Shown here: positions 35,921 to 44,407 of the stretch, one piece after another
How the letters are laid out: every line of letters begins with the position of its first letter
Position numbering within the stretch: the stretch's first letter is position 1
Assembly: GCF_000062885.1 (NCBI RefSeq)
Contig: NC_009142.1
Span: 186,001 to 250,000, forward strand
Source: Saccharopolyspora erythraea NRRL 2338
GTDB lineage: Bacteria > Actinomycetota > Actinomycetes > Mycobacteriales > Pseudonocardiaceae
DNA: 64,000 bases
Reading direction: 5' to 3'
Program-made: the position numbers and the translations under genes
The notes under the pieces: model-generated
The model's database searches: none
What the model was told of the DNA's origin: nothing
The model's input: the letters and a program-made list of their open reading frames with translations, nothing else

Positions 35921-35926
35921 TAGCTT
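35921..35926 (+). promoter_or_regulatory. -10 element TAGCTT, leaderless promoter of ohrR
   Basis: TAGCTT ends 8 nt before ATG 35935. Confidence 0.5.
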
Positions 35927-35934
35927 CGCCCGCT

Positions 35935-36444
35935 ATGAGTGCTTCGGACGCCGGGCGGGAGTCGTACCTGACCCTGGACCGCCAGGTGTGCTTCGCGCTC
36001 TACAGCGCGTCCCGCGCCTTCACCAACCTCTACCGGCCGTTCCTGGCCGACCTCGGCCTGACCTATCCCCAGTACCTCGTGATGCTCGTGCTCTGGGAGC
36101 GCGAACCGGTCTCGGTCAAAGACCTCGGCGCCGCCCTCCGCCTGGACTCCGGAACCCTGTCGCCCCTGCTCAAGCGCCTGGAATCAGCCGGGCTGGTCAC
36201 CCGCGTCCGCAGCGCGGGCGACGAGCGGTCGGTGGAGGTCGCCCTCACCGGCGACGGCCGCGACCTGCGCCGCCGCGCCGAACACGTCCCGGCGAGCATG
36301 CTGTGCGCCACCGGCATGCCGGTCGACGAGCTCGACGCGCTCCGCGACACCCTGGACCGCCTCACCGCACAGGTCGACGCCGCCGCGGAACAGGCCCGCT
36401 CGACGCTCACCGACGCGGAAAGCCCTGCCCGCCGGGGGAAGTGA
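35935..36444 (+). CDS. ohrR: Organic-peroxide-sensing MarR regulator OhrR
   Basis: A 169-residue MarR-family repressor. [15 protein letters not shown] places the peroxide-reactive cysteine at C19, followed by the winged helix [20 protein letters not shown] and [10 protein letters not shown]. Oxidation of this cysteine releases OhrR from DNA and induces ohr. ATG 35935 is chosen over the upstream ATG 35917 because TAGCTT overlaps the latter and because C19 then lies where the family expects it. Confidence 0.92.
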   Translation: MSASDAGRESYLTLDRQVCFALYSASRAFTNLYRPFLADLGLTYPQYLVMLVLWEREPVSVKDLGAALRLDSGTLSPLLKRLESAGLVTRVRSAGDERSVEVALTGDGRDLRRRAEHVPASMLCATGMPVDELDALRDTLDRLTAQVDAAAEQARSTLTDAESPARRGK

Positions 36445-36493
36445 GCCGCGGTCTTCCTGCGGGCACGGGAAAGAGCGCGGTTGACGTCATCGC

Positions 36494-37693
36494 TCAGTCC
36501 GGCAGGCGCAGCGTCGCGATCGCGCCGCCGTCCTCGTGGTTCGCGAACGTCAGGCTCGCACCGAGAACGCCCGCCTGGCCGGTCGCGATCGTGAGTCCCA
36601 GGCCGTGTCCCCGGCCCCGTGCCGGTGCGGCGGTGCGGAACCGCCGCGGGCCGGTCTCGAGCAGCTCGGGCGGGTAGCCCGGACCGCGATCGCGCACCCG
36701 CAGCACCGGACCGTCCACGGTGATCACGACCGGCGGCTCGCCGTGCGCCAGTCCGTTGGCCACCAGATTCGACACTATTCGTTCCACGCGGCGCGGATCC
36801 GTGCTGACCTGGGCGTCCTTGAGCACCCGCAGCTCCGCGCCACTGGCGGCCGCGCACCGCTTCCCCAACTCCGCGGTGGAGACGTGGTCGTTGTCGGCGA
36901 CCTCCACATCGGCGTCCAAGCGGGCGACTTCGAGCACGTCCTCGACCAGGGTGCGCAGGACCGCGACCCGGTCGCGCACCAGTTCGGTGCCACGGCTGGG
37001 AGGCAGCAGCTCGGCCGCGGTGACCAGACCGGCGACCGGGGTGCGCAGGTCGTGCGCGATGTCGGCGGTCACCCGCTGTTCGGCCTCGATGCGGGCCTGC
37101 AGCGCGGCGGCCATCCCGTCGAGGGCGCCGGCCAGGTCGGTGACCTCGTCGCGCGGCCGGCGCGTGCGGGAGAACCCGGTCCTCGCGTCGAGCGCACCGC
37201 CGGCGACCTCGCGCGCGGTGGCGGCCGCGGTGCTCAACCGGCGCCCCAGGCTCGCGGCGATCATGATGGCCAGCAGTGTCGTGGTGATGACGGTGGCGGT
37301 GCCCGCGACCATGATGGTGCGGTCCAGCTCGCGGATCCCGGCCTGCTCCGACTCGAACGACGTGTGCGCCGACATCACGCGCCCGAGCACCGAGGTCGCC
37401 GCCCACAACTCGCTGCCGTCCGCCGCTTCGTCCAGGTACGTGGCGAGTTGCCCCGAGTGCGCCGCGGTTCGCAGAGGCGCGGGTAGCCCCGGATCGTCGA
37501 GCCGCGTTCCGAGGGTGAGCGAACCCGTGTCGCCGTAGGCGCGGGCGGCGAGCTCCAGCCGTTCGGCCAGCACCTGCCGCGCCTGGTCCTGCCTGGTCCG
37601 CTGCGTCACCTCGTGCACCGTCAGGCCCAGCGCCAGACTGGCCGCCGCGGCGATTCCGGCGATGCTGACGGCGAGTTTCGTGCGGACGCGCAT
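36494..37693 (-). CDS. Sensor histidine kinase (CseC-like)
   Basis: A 399-residue membrane kinase. Two transmembrane helices (about 5-27 and 126-148) bracket a roughly 100-residue extracytoplasmic sensor region. HAMP follows, then the H-box ADIAHDLRTPV (phospho-acceptor H214), the N-box RIVSNLVANGLAH and an ATP lid GRGHGLGLTIA. The first D-x-G box (VRDRGPGYPP) is present. One nt separates it from the response regulator gene. With the CseB-like regulator and the CseA-like lipoprotein nearby, an envelope-stress role is likely but inferred. Confidence 0.85.
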   Translation of the reverse strand: MRVRTKLAVSIAGIAAAASLALGLTVHEVTQRTRQDQARQVLAERLELAARAYGDTGSLTLGTRLDDPGLPAPLRTAAHSGQLATYLDEAADGSELWAATSVLGRVMSAHTSFESEQAGIRELDRTIMVAGTATVITTTLLAIMIAASLGRRLSTAAATAREVAGGALDARTGFSRTRRPRDEVTDLAGALDGMAAALQARIEAEQRVTADIAHDLRTPVAGLVTAAELLPPSRGTELVRDRVAVLRTLVEDVLEVARLDADVEVADNDHVSTAELGKRCAAASGAELRVLKDAQVSTDPRRVERIVSNLVANGLAHGEPPVVITVDGPVLRVRDRGPGYPPELLETGPRRFRTAAPARGRGHGLGLTIATGQAGVLGASLTFANHEDGGAIATLRLPD

Positions 37694-37694
37694 G

Positions 37695-38390
37695 TCAGCC
37701 GGGCACGAGCTTGTAGCCGAACCCGCGCACTGTCTCCACGCGCTCCCGGCCGATCTTGGCGCGCAGCCGCTGGACGTGGACGTCGACCACGCGCGTGTCG
37801 CCGCCCCACGCGTAATCCCACACGCGTTCCAGCAGCGCGCTCCTGGTCAGCACGACCCCGGGCTGCGCCGCGAACTCCAGCACCAACCGCAGCTCCGTCG
37901 GCGTGAGCGGCACCGACCGCCCCGCTCGGCGGACTTCCAGCGAGTCCAGGTCCACTTCGAGATCCCCGAACGTGCGGACGGCCGACGCCGGGGCCGGTTC
38001 GCGCCGCAGCCGCCGGACGACCGAGCGGATCCGTGCGACGAGCACGGAGGTGTCGAACGGCTTGACGACGTAGTCGTCAGCACCGGCCTCCAAGCCCTGG
38101 ACGACGTCGAGCGGGTCCGTGCGAGCCGAAAGCATCAGGACGGGGACGTGGCTGCACCCGCGGATGCGGCGGCACAACTCGATGCCGTCGAGGTTCGGCA
38201 GCATCACGTCGAGCACGGCGACCTGCGGCGCGTCAGCCTGGAACTCCTCCCATCCGGCCAGCCCGTCCACGGCCGTGCGGACGTCGTAGCCGTAGCGCTC
38301 CAGCGCGAGCTGCGTGGCCTCGCGCAACACCGCGTCGTCCTCGACGAGCAGCAAGCGCGAGCAGTCGCCCACGTCCTGCGACGTATCCAC
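37695..38390 (-). CDS. OmpR-family response regulator (CseB-like)
   Basis: A 231-residue regulator. The receiver domain has LLLVEDD (acid pocket D18/D19), phospho-acceptor D61 in VLDVMLPNLDG and K110 in YVVKPFD. A Trans_reg_C winged helix follows (LTPTELRLVLEFAA, RVVDVHVQRLRAKIG, VRGFGYKLVPG). The receiver resembles Streptomyces CseB (EATQLALERYG, LSARTDPLDVVQGLEAGADDY), compared from memory. GTG 38390 has GGAGGG 6 nt upstream. It is divergent from the small secreted protein and the CseA-like lipoprotein. Confidence 0.85.
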   Translation of the reverse strand: MDTSQDVGDCSRLLLVEDDAVLREATQLALERYGYDVRTAVDGLAGWEEFQADAPQVAVLDVMLPNLDGIELCRRIRGCSHVPVLMLSARTDPLDVVQGLEAGADDYVVKPFDTSVLVARIRSVVRRLRREPAPASAVRTFGDLEVDLDSLEVRRAGRSVPLTPTELRLVLEFAAQPGVVLTRSALLERVWDYAWGGDTRVVDVHVQRLRAKIGRERVETVRGFGYKLVPG

Positions 38391-38648
38391 CCACACCCTC
38401 CACGGATCCCGACGGCACCGGTCCTCGTCCCGGCCGAGCGCGCGCAACACTACAAGCGGACCGTTGCGGTTGGCCGGAGGCTTTGCAACGGCCGCTCATC
38501 GACGCACCGTCCCTGCCACCGGCGGAGACGCGATCCCGTTCGATGAACGGCTGTTACACGACTGCGGGAACAGCGCGAAGAACCGTCCCTAGCTTCTGCG
38601 TCGAAGCCGCCGATCGGAGCGGCGGCACGAGCTGGACGGAGAACGACC

Positions 38649-39080
38649 ATGCGCAAGATCTCCTTGGTGGCAGCCGCGATCACGGTCGCCACGTGCACGG
38701 CGGGCGGTATCGCGTGGAGCGACGAGACCCCGGAGCCGGTCAAGCTGATGGACAGGTGGCAGCACGCGGCCGAGCAGCCCGGGAACTTCTCCATCACCTC
38801 CCACGACGGTCTCCAGGACCTGAAGTGGACCCGGTGGGGGCAGGAAGAGGCCGTGGCACACGGCACCCTGGTCCTCAACCCGTGCGAGCCGGACTGCGCC
38901 GGCGCGCCGCCGCAGTACTACCCTGACGCGACGCTGCGGGTCGACCAGGTGCGCGAGGTCGGCGACGGGAACTACTACAGCCGCTACACGGTGACCGCAG
39001 ACGGCCTTCCGCCCGAGAAGGCCGACCAGCTGGCCAACCAGCCGGCGAACCTCCCGGAGGACGTGGCCGTGCGGTACTGA
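38649..39080 (+). CDS. Small secreted protein of unknown function
   Basis: A 143-residue protein with a signal peptide (MRKISLVAAAITVATCTAGGIAWS, cut near AWS-DE). Two cysteines (NPCEPDCAG) could form a disulfide. No domain is recognised. It is divergent from the CseB-like regulator and 30 nt before the CseA-like lipoprotein gene, so it is probably in the same stress regulon. Its job is unknown. Confidence 0.75.
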   Translation: MRKISLVAAAITVATCTAGGIAWSDETPEPVKLMDRWQHAAEQPGNFSITSHDGLQDLKWTRWGQEEAVAHGTLVLNPCEPDCAGAPPQYYPDATLRVDQVREVGDGNYYSRYTVTADGLPPEKADQLANQPANLPEDVAVRY

Positions 39081-39110
39081 GCCGGGCCGTACCGACGAAC
39101 GGAGCCGAAG

Positions 39111-39641
39111 GTGCGCGGACCACGTCGACTCGCCGGGGCGCTGGCCGTGGCGGGGGCGATCGCGACGCTCCCGAGCTGCGGACATCCCGCACTGCGCGTC
39201 GAAGGACCGGCGCCCGTGCTGACGCCGCCTCCGGCGGACGTGCGGCCCGAGCAGCTCGCGAACATCCGCAACGTCGACATCAGGCGCACGCTGCTCACCG
39301 ACCCGGCGGTTTCCCAGGGTGTCAAGGAGACCCTGGAAGCGTGCGGCGCGTGCGGTCTCGCGGACCCCGTCTACACCGATCTCACCGCCGACGGCGAGGA
39401 CGACCTGGTGGTGCGGGTGGACTCCGGTGGCAGCGGCGGCATGCTGGCCGCCTACGTCTACTCCGTGCGGGAGAGTGAGCTGCGGCAGGTGTTCGCCTTC
39501 GAGGGGCTGGACTTCGACGTGCGGGTCAGCGACGGGAAGCTCGAGGTGGTCCAGGCGGTTTTCGCGCCCGACGACCCGCACTGCTGCCCGAGCTCGCACG
39601 AAACGCGCACCTACGCCTGGAACGGCGAACGCCTGGTGTGA
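39111..39641 (+). CDS. CseA-like lipoprotein
   Basis: A 176-residue exported protein. A signal peptide leads to a lipobox-like LPSCG (cysteine near residue 23). The C-terminal half (AAYVYSV, VFAFEG, HCCPSSHETRTYAW) resembles Streptomyces CseA, the lipoprotein encoded with sigE-cseB-cseC that damps the envelope-stress response. This is by recollection and moderate in strength. No sigE gene is visible in the window, and the gene is divergent from cseB/cseC-like genes rather than in one operon with them. Confidence 0.6.
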   Translation: MRGPRRLAGALAVAGAIATLPSCGHPALRVEGPAPVLTPPPADVRPEQLANIRNVDIRRTLLTDPAVSQGVKETLEACGACGLADPVYTDLTADGEDDLVVRVDSGGSGGMLAAYVYSVRESELRQVFAFEGLDFDVRVSDGKLEVVQAVFAPDDPHCCPSSHETRTYAWNGERLV

Positions 39642-39701
39642 GTGCCTGTCTTCGGACTCGACTTGCGTGGTCGGCTCTCGAGTCGAGGACAGCCGGACGC
39701 G

Positions 39702-39758
39702 GGAAGGCCCGCGAACCTCCGGGTGGCCCATGGCCGCCGGCAGGTTCGCGGGCCTTCC
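39702..39758. terminator. 17-bp perfect hairpin between lipoprotein gene and dprE2
   Basis: 39702-39718 pairs perfectly with 39742-39758 around a 23-nt loop. It is placed between convergent genes and could end both transcripts. There is no T-tract. Confidence 0.7.
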
Positions 39759-39780
39759 GCCTGCGAAATCCAGGCGCTGG

Positions 39781-40542
39781 TCAGAAAGGCAGCTTGCGGA
39801 AGATCGCCCGCGGCAGGTGCCGCAGCACGCTCATCACCCAGCGCATCTGCACCGGAACCCAGATCGACTCCCTGCCCTTGCGCACGGCGTCGATGATGGC
39901 GGCGCCGACCTGCTGCGGCGTCTGTGCCATCGGGGCGGGCTTCATGCCCTCGGTGAGCTTGGTCTTCACGAAGTTCGGCCGCACGACCGTCACCTTCACG
40001 CCGGACTCGGCCAGCGCGTAGGTCAGGCCGGTGTAGAAGATGTCGGCACCGGCCTTCGACGAGCCGTAGACGAAGTTCGAGCGCCGCGCGCGCTCACCGG
40101 CCGGCGAGCACATCATGACGATGTGGCCGTGGCCCTGCTTGCGCAGCTTGTTCGACAGGTGCACGCCCAGCGAGATCGGGGCCACGTAGTTGACCTCGGC
40201 GACGAAGCGAGCGGCCGCCGGGTCGGTCCAGCCCTTCTCGTTGTCGCCCTGGACGCCGAAGGCCACCAGCGTGACGTCGATGTCACCGTCGGCGAACGCC
40301 TTCTCGACGACCTCGCCGTGGGTCTGCGGGTCGGTGGCCTCGAACGGAAGCGTGGTGACGGTGCTGCCGGTCTTGCGCAGCCGCTCGGCGGCGGCCTCCA
40401 CGAGATCGGCTTCCTCCGGGCGCGCCGCGAGGATGATCCGCAGCGGGCGCTGCGCCGCGTACTGCTCCGCGGTCGCCAGCGCGATGTCGGAAGTACCGCC
40501 GAGGATGAACAGGGACTGCGGGTTTCCAACCGCGTCGATCAT
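39781..40542 (-). CDS. dprE2: Decaprenylphosphoryl-2-keto-ribose reductase DprE2
   Basis: A 253-residue short-chain dehydrogenase that reduces decaprenylphosphoryl-2-keto-ribose to decaprenylphosphoryl-arabinose with NADH. The nucleotide-binding motif GGTSDIA (15-21) is the variant typical of DprE2. The catalytic S145 (MMCSPAG), Y158 and K162 (VYGSSK) form the SDR triad. It matches Rv3791 in length and motifs. ATG 40542 overlaps the stop codon of the upstream dprE1 copy (ATGA), so DprE1 and DprE2 are translationally coupled. A long hairpin follows; no aftA is downstream. Confidence 0.95.
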   Translation of the reverse strand: MIDAVGNPQSLFILGGTSDIALATAEQYAAQRPLRIILAARPEEADLVEAAAERLRKTGSTVTTLPFEATDPQTHGEVVEKAFADGDIDVTLVAFGVQGDNEKGWTDPAAARFVAEVNYVAPISLGVHLSNKLRKQGHGHIVMMCSPAGERARRSNFVYGSSKAGADIFYTGLTYALAESGVKVTVVRPNFVKTKLTEGMKPAPMAQTPQQVGAAIIDAVRKGRESIWVPVQMRWVMSVLRHLPRAIFRKLPF

Positions 40543-41903
40543 AGGGACAACCTTCGGGACAGATCGGAGTTGAAGATTCCTTCGGGATCGACGGCGGCGC
40601 GGACCTGGCGCCACTCGTCGAGACGTGGGTACATCTGCCGGACCATCTCCGGCGTGGTGCGCGAGTCCTTCGCGAAGTACAGACGGCCGCCCGCACCCAG
40701 CACCATCTCGTCCAGTTCCTCGCAGAAGCGGTGCAACCCGTCCTTGATCGGGAAGTCGACGGTGATCGTCCAACCCGGGATGGGGAACGACAGCGGCGCG
40801 CGGCTGCTGTCGCCCATCCGCTTCAGGACGTTGAGGAACGACACGTGCCCGGACTCCGCGATCCGCTGCACGAGCCTGCGCAGGGCCTCGTCCTCCTCGA
40901 ACGGCACGATGAACTGGTACTGCAGGAAACCCTTCGAGCCGTAGGCGCGGTTCCACTCGCCGAACATGTCCAGCGGGTGGTAGAAGGCGGTCAGGTTCTG
41001 CACCTGCCCGCGCCCCTGCTTCGGCGTCTTGCGGTACCAGATCTCGCTGAGCGTGCTGAACGTCAGCTTGTTGGCCAGCCCGTTGGGGAACACGTCCGGG
41101 AAGGTCAGCAGCTGCGGCGCGTCGAACTTCAGCGGATCCGCGCGCAGCTTCGGCGGCAGCTCGTCGAGCTTGGCCAGCGAACCGCGGGAGAACGCCGAAC
41201 GCCCCAGCTTCGGGCCGGTGGAGATCGCGTCGAACCACGCCATCGAGTAGTCGTAGTTCATGTCCGAGCCGTTGGAGAACAGCTCCAGCGTCTCGTCGAG
41301 GTCCTTGGTGCGGTCGGCGTCGACGATGAAGTACGCGCTCTCGGTGCGCTTCATCTTCACCTTGGCGCGCAACACGATCCCGGTCAGCCCGACACCACCG
41401 ACGGTCGCCCAGAACAGCTCCGAGCCCTCGCCGTCCGGCGTGAGCGTCCGGATCTGGCCATCGGCGGTGAGCAGGTCCATCGACACGACGTGGTTGCCGA
41501 AGCTGCCGTGCGAGTGGTGGTTCTTGCCGTGGATGTCGCAGCCGATGGCGCCGCCGATGGTCACCTGCCGGGTGCCCGGCAGCACCGGGACCCACAGGCC
41601 GTGCGGCAGCGCGGCCCGCATCAGCTGGTCCAGGCTCACGCCCGCGTCGACGTCGACGACCGCCTTGTCGCGGTCGATGTCGTGGATGCGGTTCAGCGCG
41701 GTCATGTCGATGACGGTGCCGCCGGCGTTCTGCGACACGTCCCCGTAGCTGCGGCCCAGGCCGCGGGCGATGACGCCGCGTTCGTCGGCCTCGCGCACCG
41801 CACGCGCGATGACCTCGACGTCGGGGGTGCTGACCACCCGCGCCGTCGTCGGGGAGGTGCGGGCCCACCCCATCAGTTTCCGGGTTTCCACGGCAGCGGT
41901 CAC
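40539..41903 (-). CDS. dprE1: Decaprenylphosphoryl-ribose 2-oxidase DprE1, downstream copy
   Basis: A 454-residue FAD enzyme (VAO-fold) that oxidises the 2-hydroxyl of decaprenylphosphoryl-ribose. FAD-binding segments RGLGRSYGD and [10 protein letters not shown] are intact; YFAKDSRTT carries the conserved lysine near the active site. The residue at the position of M. tuberculosis Cys387 is Thr381 ([10 protein letters not shown]), so the covalent benzothiazinone attachment site is absent. GTG 41903 overlaps the stop of the upstream copy (GTGA). Which copy is the main enzyme is not decidable from sequence; this one is coupled to dprE2. Confidence 0.93.
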   Translation of the reverse strand: MTAAVETRKLMGWARTSPTTARVVSTPDVEVIARAVREADERGVIARGLGRSYGDVSQNAGGTVIDMTALNRIHDIDRDKAVVDVDAGVSLDQLMRAALPHGLWVPVLPGTRQVTIGGAIGCDIHGKNHHSHGSFGNHVVSMDLLTADGQIRTLTPDGEGSELFWATVGGVGLTGIVLRAKVKMKRTESAYFIVDADRTKDLDETLELFSNGSDMNYDYSMAWFDAISTGPKLGRSAFSRGSLAKLDELPPKLRADPLKFDAPQLLTFPDVFPNGLANKLTFSTLSEIWYRKTPKQGRGQVQNLTAFYHPLDMFGEWNRAYGSKGFLQYQFIVPFEEDEALRRLVQRIAESGHVSFLNVLKRMGDSSRAPLSFPIPGWTITVDFPIKDGLHRFCEELDEMVLGAGGRLYFAKDSRTTPEMVRQMYPRLDEWRQVRAAVDPEGIFNSDLSRRLSL

Positions 41904-43264
41904 AGGCTCAGCCTCCGGGACAGGTCGGAATGGAACACGCCTTCGGGGTCGACCGAGGCGCGGATCTTGCGCCACTCGCCGATCCGCGGGTACATCCGCT
42001 CGATCATCTCCGGCGTGGTGCGCGACTCCTTGGCCAGGTAGAGCCGGCCGCCCGCGTCGAGCACCATCTCGTCCAGCTCGCCGCACAGGCGGTCCAGGCC
42101 CGGGGTGATCGGGATGTCCACGGTCAGCGTCCAGCCCTCGCGCGGGAACGACATCGGCGCGTCGTTGCCCTTGCCGAAGGTCTTGAGCACGTTGAGGAAG
42201 GACACGTGGCCCGACGCGCTGATCTTGTCGATCGAGCGGCGGAACATCGCCTCCTGCCCGAACGGCACCATGAACTGGTACTGCAGGAAGCCGTTGGGCC
42301 CGTACACCCGGTTCCACTCGCCGACCAGGTCCAGCGGGTGGAAGAACTGCGTGATGTTCTGGACCATGCCGAACTTCGTCGGCGCCTTGCGGTACCAGAC
42401 CTCGTTGAACGCGGTGATGGTGTACTTGTTGACCAGACCGTTGGGGAAGATCGGCGGGGCGGTCATCAGCTGCGGCGCGTTGAACTTCAGCGGGTCCTTG
42501 CGAAGCTTCTTCGGCAGGTCCTCGATCCTGGCCGAGTTGCCGCGGGTCAGCAGCGCGCGGCCCAGCTTGTCGCCGCGGGCCAGCGAGTCGAACCAGGCGA
42601 CCGAGTAGATGTAGTTGTCGTCGGAGCCGTCGGTGAAGTGCTCGATCAGCTCGTCGAGATTCTTGGTCTGGACGTTGTCGACCAGGAAGTACGCCGTCTC
42701 CACCCGCTTGAGGCGGATGGTGGCGTTGAGGATGATGCCGGTCAGGCCCATCCCGCCGACGGTCGCCCAGAACAGCTCGGAGTTCTCACCGTCCGGGGTC
42801 AGGCTCCTGACCTGGCCGTCGGCGGTGAGCAGGTCCATCGCGAGAACGTGGCTGCCGAAGGAGCCCTGCGAGTGGTGGTTCTTGCCGTGGATGTCGGAGC
42901 CGACGGCGCCGCCGACGGTGACCTGGCGGGTGCCGGGCAGCACCGGGATCCACAGGCCGTAGGGCAGCAGGCGCCGCATCAGCGTGTCGAGCGAGACACC
43001 CGCGTCGACGACCACGATGGCGTTGTCGACGTCGACCTGGTGCACGCGGTCGAGCGCGGTCATGTCGATGACCGTGCCGCCGGCGTTCTGCGAGGGGTCG
43101 CCGTAGCTGCGACCGAGGCCGCGCGCGATGACGCCGCGCTCACCGGCCTCCCGGACCGCCTTCGCGATCACTTCCACATCGGGGGTGCTGATCACACGAG
43201 CCGTGGTCGGCGCGGTGCGCCCCCAGCCGGTCAGCGTCTGAAGCTCGTCCTTTACCGATCCCAC
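41900..43264 (-). CDS. DprE1 paralogue, upstream copy of a tandem pair
   Basis: A 454-residue FAD enzyme of the same family and length as the following gene, with RGLGRSYGD (48-56), [10 protein letters not shown] (flavin-linked histidine region near H126) and YLAKESRTT. The position of mycobacterial Cys387 is Thr381 ([10 protein letters not shown]). It differs from its neighbour throughout, so the duplication is old rather than recent. The start GTG 43264 is leaderless (TAGACT 7 nt upstream) and the gene heads the dprE1-dprE1-dprE2 operon. It could serve a different lipid-linked pentose or act as the housekeeping enzyme. Confidence 0.92.
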   Translation of the reverse strand: MGSVKDELQTLTGWGRTAPTTARVISTPDVEVIAKAVREAGERGVIARGLGRSYGDPSQNAGGTVIDMTALDRVHQVDVDNAIVVVDAGVSLDTLMRRLLPYGLWIPVLPGTRQVTVGGAVGSDIHGKNHHSQGSFGSHVLAMDLLTADGQVRSLTPDGENSELFWATVGGMGLTGIILNATIRLKRVETAYFLVDNVQTKNLDELIEHFTDGSDDNYIYSVAWFDSLARGDKLGRALLTRGNSARIEDLPKKLRKDPLKFNAPQLMTAPPIFPNGLVNKYTITAFNEVWYRKAPTKFGMVQNITQFFHPLDLVGEWNRVYGPNGFLQYQFMVPFGQEAMFRRSIDKISASGHVSFLNVLKTFGKGNDAPMSFPREGWTLTVDIPITPGLDRLCGELDEMVLDAGGRLYLAKESRTTPEMIERMYPRIGEWRKIRASVDPEGVFHSDLSRRLSL

Positions 43265-43271
43265 CCAGCCG

Positions 43272-43277
43272 AGTCTA
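43272..43277 (-). promoter_or_regulatory. -10 element TAGACT, leaderless promoter of the dprE operon
   Basis: TAGACT (read on the minus strand from 43277) ends 7 nt before GTG 43264. Confidence 0.55.
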
Positions 43278-43343
43278 TCCGCGGGTCGGGTGCCGATACG
43301 GGCGGGTGCGGCCGGTCCCCGGCGGTGTGCTCGGGGTCATCGA

Positions 43344-43349
43344 TAGACT
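43344..43349 (+). promoter_or_regulatory. -10 element TAGACT for the GtrA gene
   Basis: TAGACT at 43344-43349 would start a transcript near 43356. A GAGGTGAAG ribosome site then precedes GTG 43404, so this gene has a leader, unlike its divergent neighbour. Confidence 0.45.
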
Positions 43350-43403
43350 GCCGGGCGGACTCACGTCGTCCTCGCCTGTCGTCGCAACTCCTGAGGTGAA
43401 GCA

Positions 43404-43853
43404 GTGGCCGTGGCCGAACCAGCTGCCGAACAAGCCGCGAACCCCGAGGTCAAGCGACTCGGCGTGTTCAACCAGTTGATCCGCTTCGTAGTCGTCGGCG
43501 GCGGCTGCGCCATCATCGACTACGGCACGTACATGGCCTTGCTCGCCGGGCTCGGTTGGCCGGCGTGGGTGTCCAAGACGATCTCCTTCATCCTCGGCAC
43601 CACGGCTTCTTACCTGATCAACCGAAAGTTCACTTTCAGCGGTGCAGGGACGGGCAATGCCGGGGCGAAGGCCGGGGCGTTCGCCGTTCTGTACACCGTG
43701 ACGTTCTTCGTCAACGTCGGCACCAACCAGCTCCTGATCTGGCTGACCTCGCCCTACGCGAACTGGCAGTTCACCCTGATTTGGGTCGTGGCGCAGGGGC
43801 TCGGCACCCTGATCAACTTCGTGATGCTGAAGTGGGTCGTGTTCCGCGACTGA
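43404..43853 (+). CDS. GtrA-family protein of the Rv3789 type
   Basis: A 149-residue protein with four transmembrane helices: FVVVGGGCAIIDYGTYM, then the conserved YLINRKFTF, then VNFVMLKWVVF-like C-terminus. M. tuberculosis Rv3789 lies next to dprE1 and has been tied to the arabinan precursor, either as a flippase or as a partner for an arabinosyltransferase. Here it is divergent from the dprE operon. GTG 43404 has GAGGTGAAG upstream. A terminator follows at 43870. Confidence 0.88.
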   Translation: MAVAEPAAEQAANPEVKRLGVFNQLIRFVVVGGGCAIIDYGTYMALLAGLGWPAWVSKTISFILGTTASYLINRKFTFSGAGTGNAGAKAGAFAVLYTVTFFVNVGTNQLLIWLTSPYANWQFTLIWVVAQGLGTLINFVMLKWVVFRD

Positions 43854-43869
43854 CCCACCGCGTCGCACC

Positions 43870-43903
43870 AGCCCCCGCAGGCCCCGGCCCGCGGGGGCTT
43901 TTT
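43870..43903 (+). terminator. Intrinsic terminator after the Rv3789-like gene
   Basis: AGCCCCCGC (43870-43878) pairs with GCGGGGGCT (43891-43899) around a 12-nt loop and is followed by TTTT. Confidence 0.85.
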
Positions 43904-43907
43904 CACG

Positions 43908-44177
43908 TCAGCGGACGAAGCCTGCGCCGCGCGACGGGGCGCCGTAGGCGTTGGCGTCGCCCCGGCTGTTCTCGACGTGCGCGGTGGCGACGTGGGCGAA
44001 GTTGACCGAGAAGCGACCGCCGTCGGCGGTCTTGAGCGTCCTGGCCGATCCGGCCGCCATGAACTCGGGCAGCTGCTCGACCAGGGCGTCGGCCTCGGCC
44101 GGGTCCAGCGCGACGTGCAGGGGCTGGGCGGCACCCGAAAGGTGCAGCACGAGGTTCTGCCGGGTGTTGTTGGTCAT
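43908..44177 (-). CDS. Small conserved-looking protein of unknown function
   Basis: An 89-residue protein predicted to be soluble and beta-rich, with NLVLHLSGAAQPLHVALD, DALVEQLPEF and RFSVNFAHVATAHVE. I do not recognise a named family. It begins at ATG 44177 and ends 5 nt from the terminator of the convergent GtrA gene. Codon use matches its neighbours, and both ends look natural, which favours a real gene. Confidence 0.65.
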   Translation of the reverse strand: MTNNTRQNLVLHLSGAAQPLHVALDPAEADALVEQLPEFMAAGSARTLKTADGGRFSVNFAHVATAHVENSRGDANAYGAPSRGAGFVR

Positions 44178-44278
44178 GGATCCAGGTCACCACGCGTGCG
44201 GACGCGGTGACACCCGGTTTCACCCTGAGCTGACCGCACGGGCCCCGCTTTCGCCCAGGGCGTAGGAGGCGGCGGCCC

Positions 44279-44362
44279 GGAGCCGCCCGGCGCGAGCTTG
44301 CCGGAGCCAGGCGGCGCGAGCCGGACGCCGGAGCCGCCCGGCGCAGGCTTGCCGCCGGAGCC
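44279..44362. repeat. Two imperfect direct repeats of about 30 bp
   Basis: GGAGCCGCCCGGCGC begins both copies (44279-44308 and 44330-44362); the remainder (CTTGCCG and GGAGCC) is also shared. They lie upstream of the hairpin at 44354 in a non-coding stretch. Confidence 0.6.
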
Positions 44363-44399
44363 GTGAGGCGACGGCTGCCCGCCGCCTCACGGCTCCGGC
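44354..44399. terminator. 17-bp perfect hairpin after the canonical emb gene
   Basis: 44354-44370 pairs perfectly with 44383-44399 around a 12-nt loop. It lies 9 bases beyond the emb stop codon on the minus strand. There is no T-tract. Confidence 0.7.
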
Positions 44400-44407
44400 C
44401 GCCTACC

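Noticed and set aside
39781-41868. Apparent DprE1-DprE2 fusion of 695 codons.
   Set aside because: The N-terminal part is an off-frame read of dprE1. DprE2 has its own ATG at 40542 overlapping the dprE1 stop.
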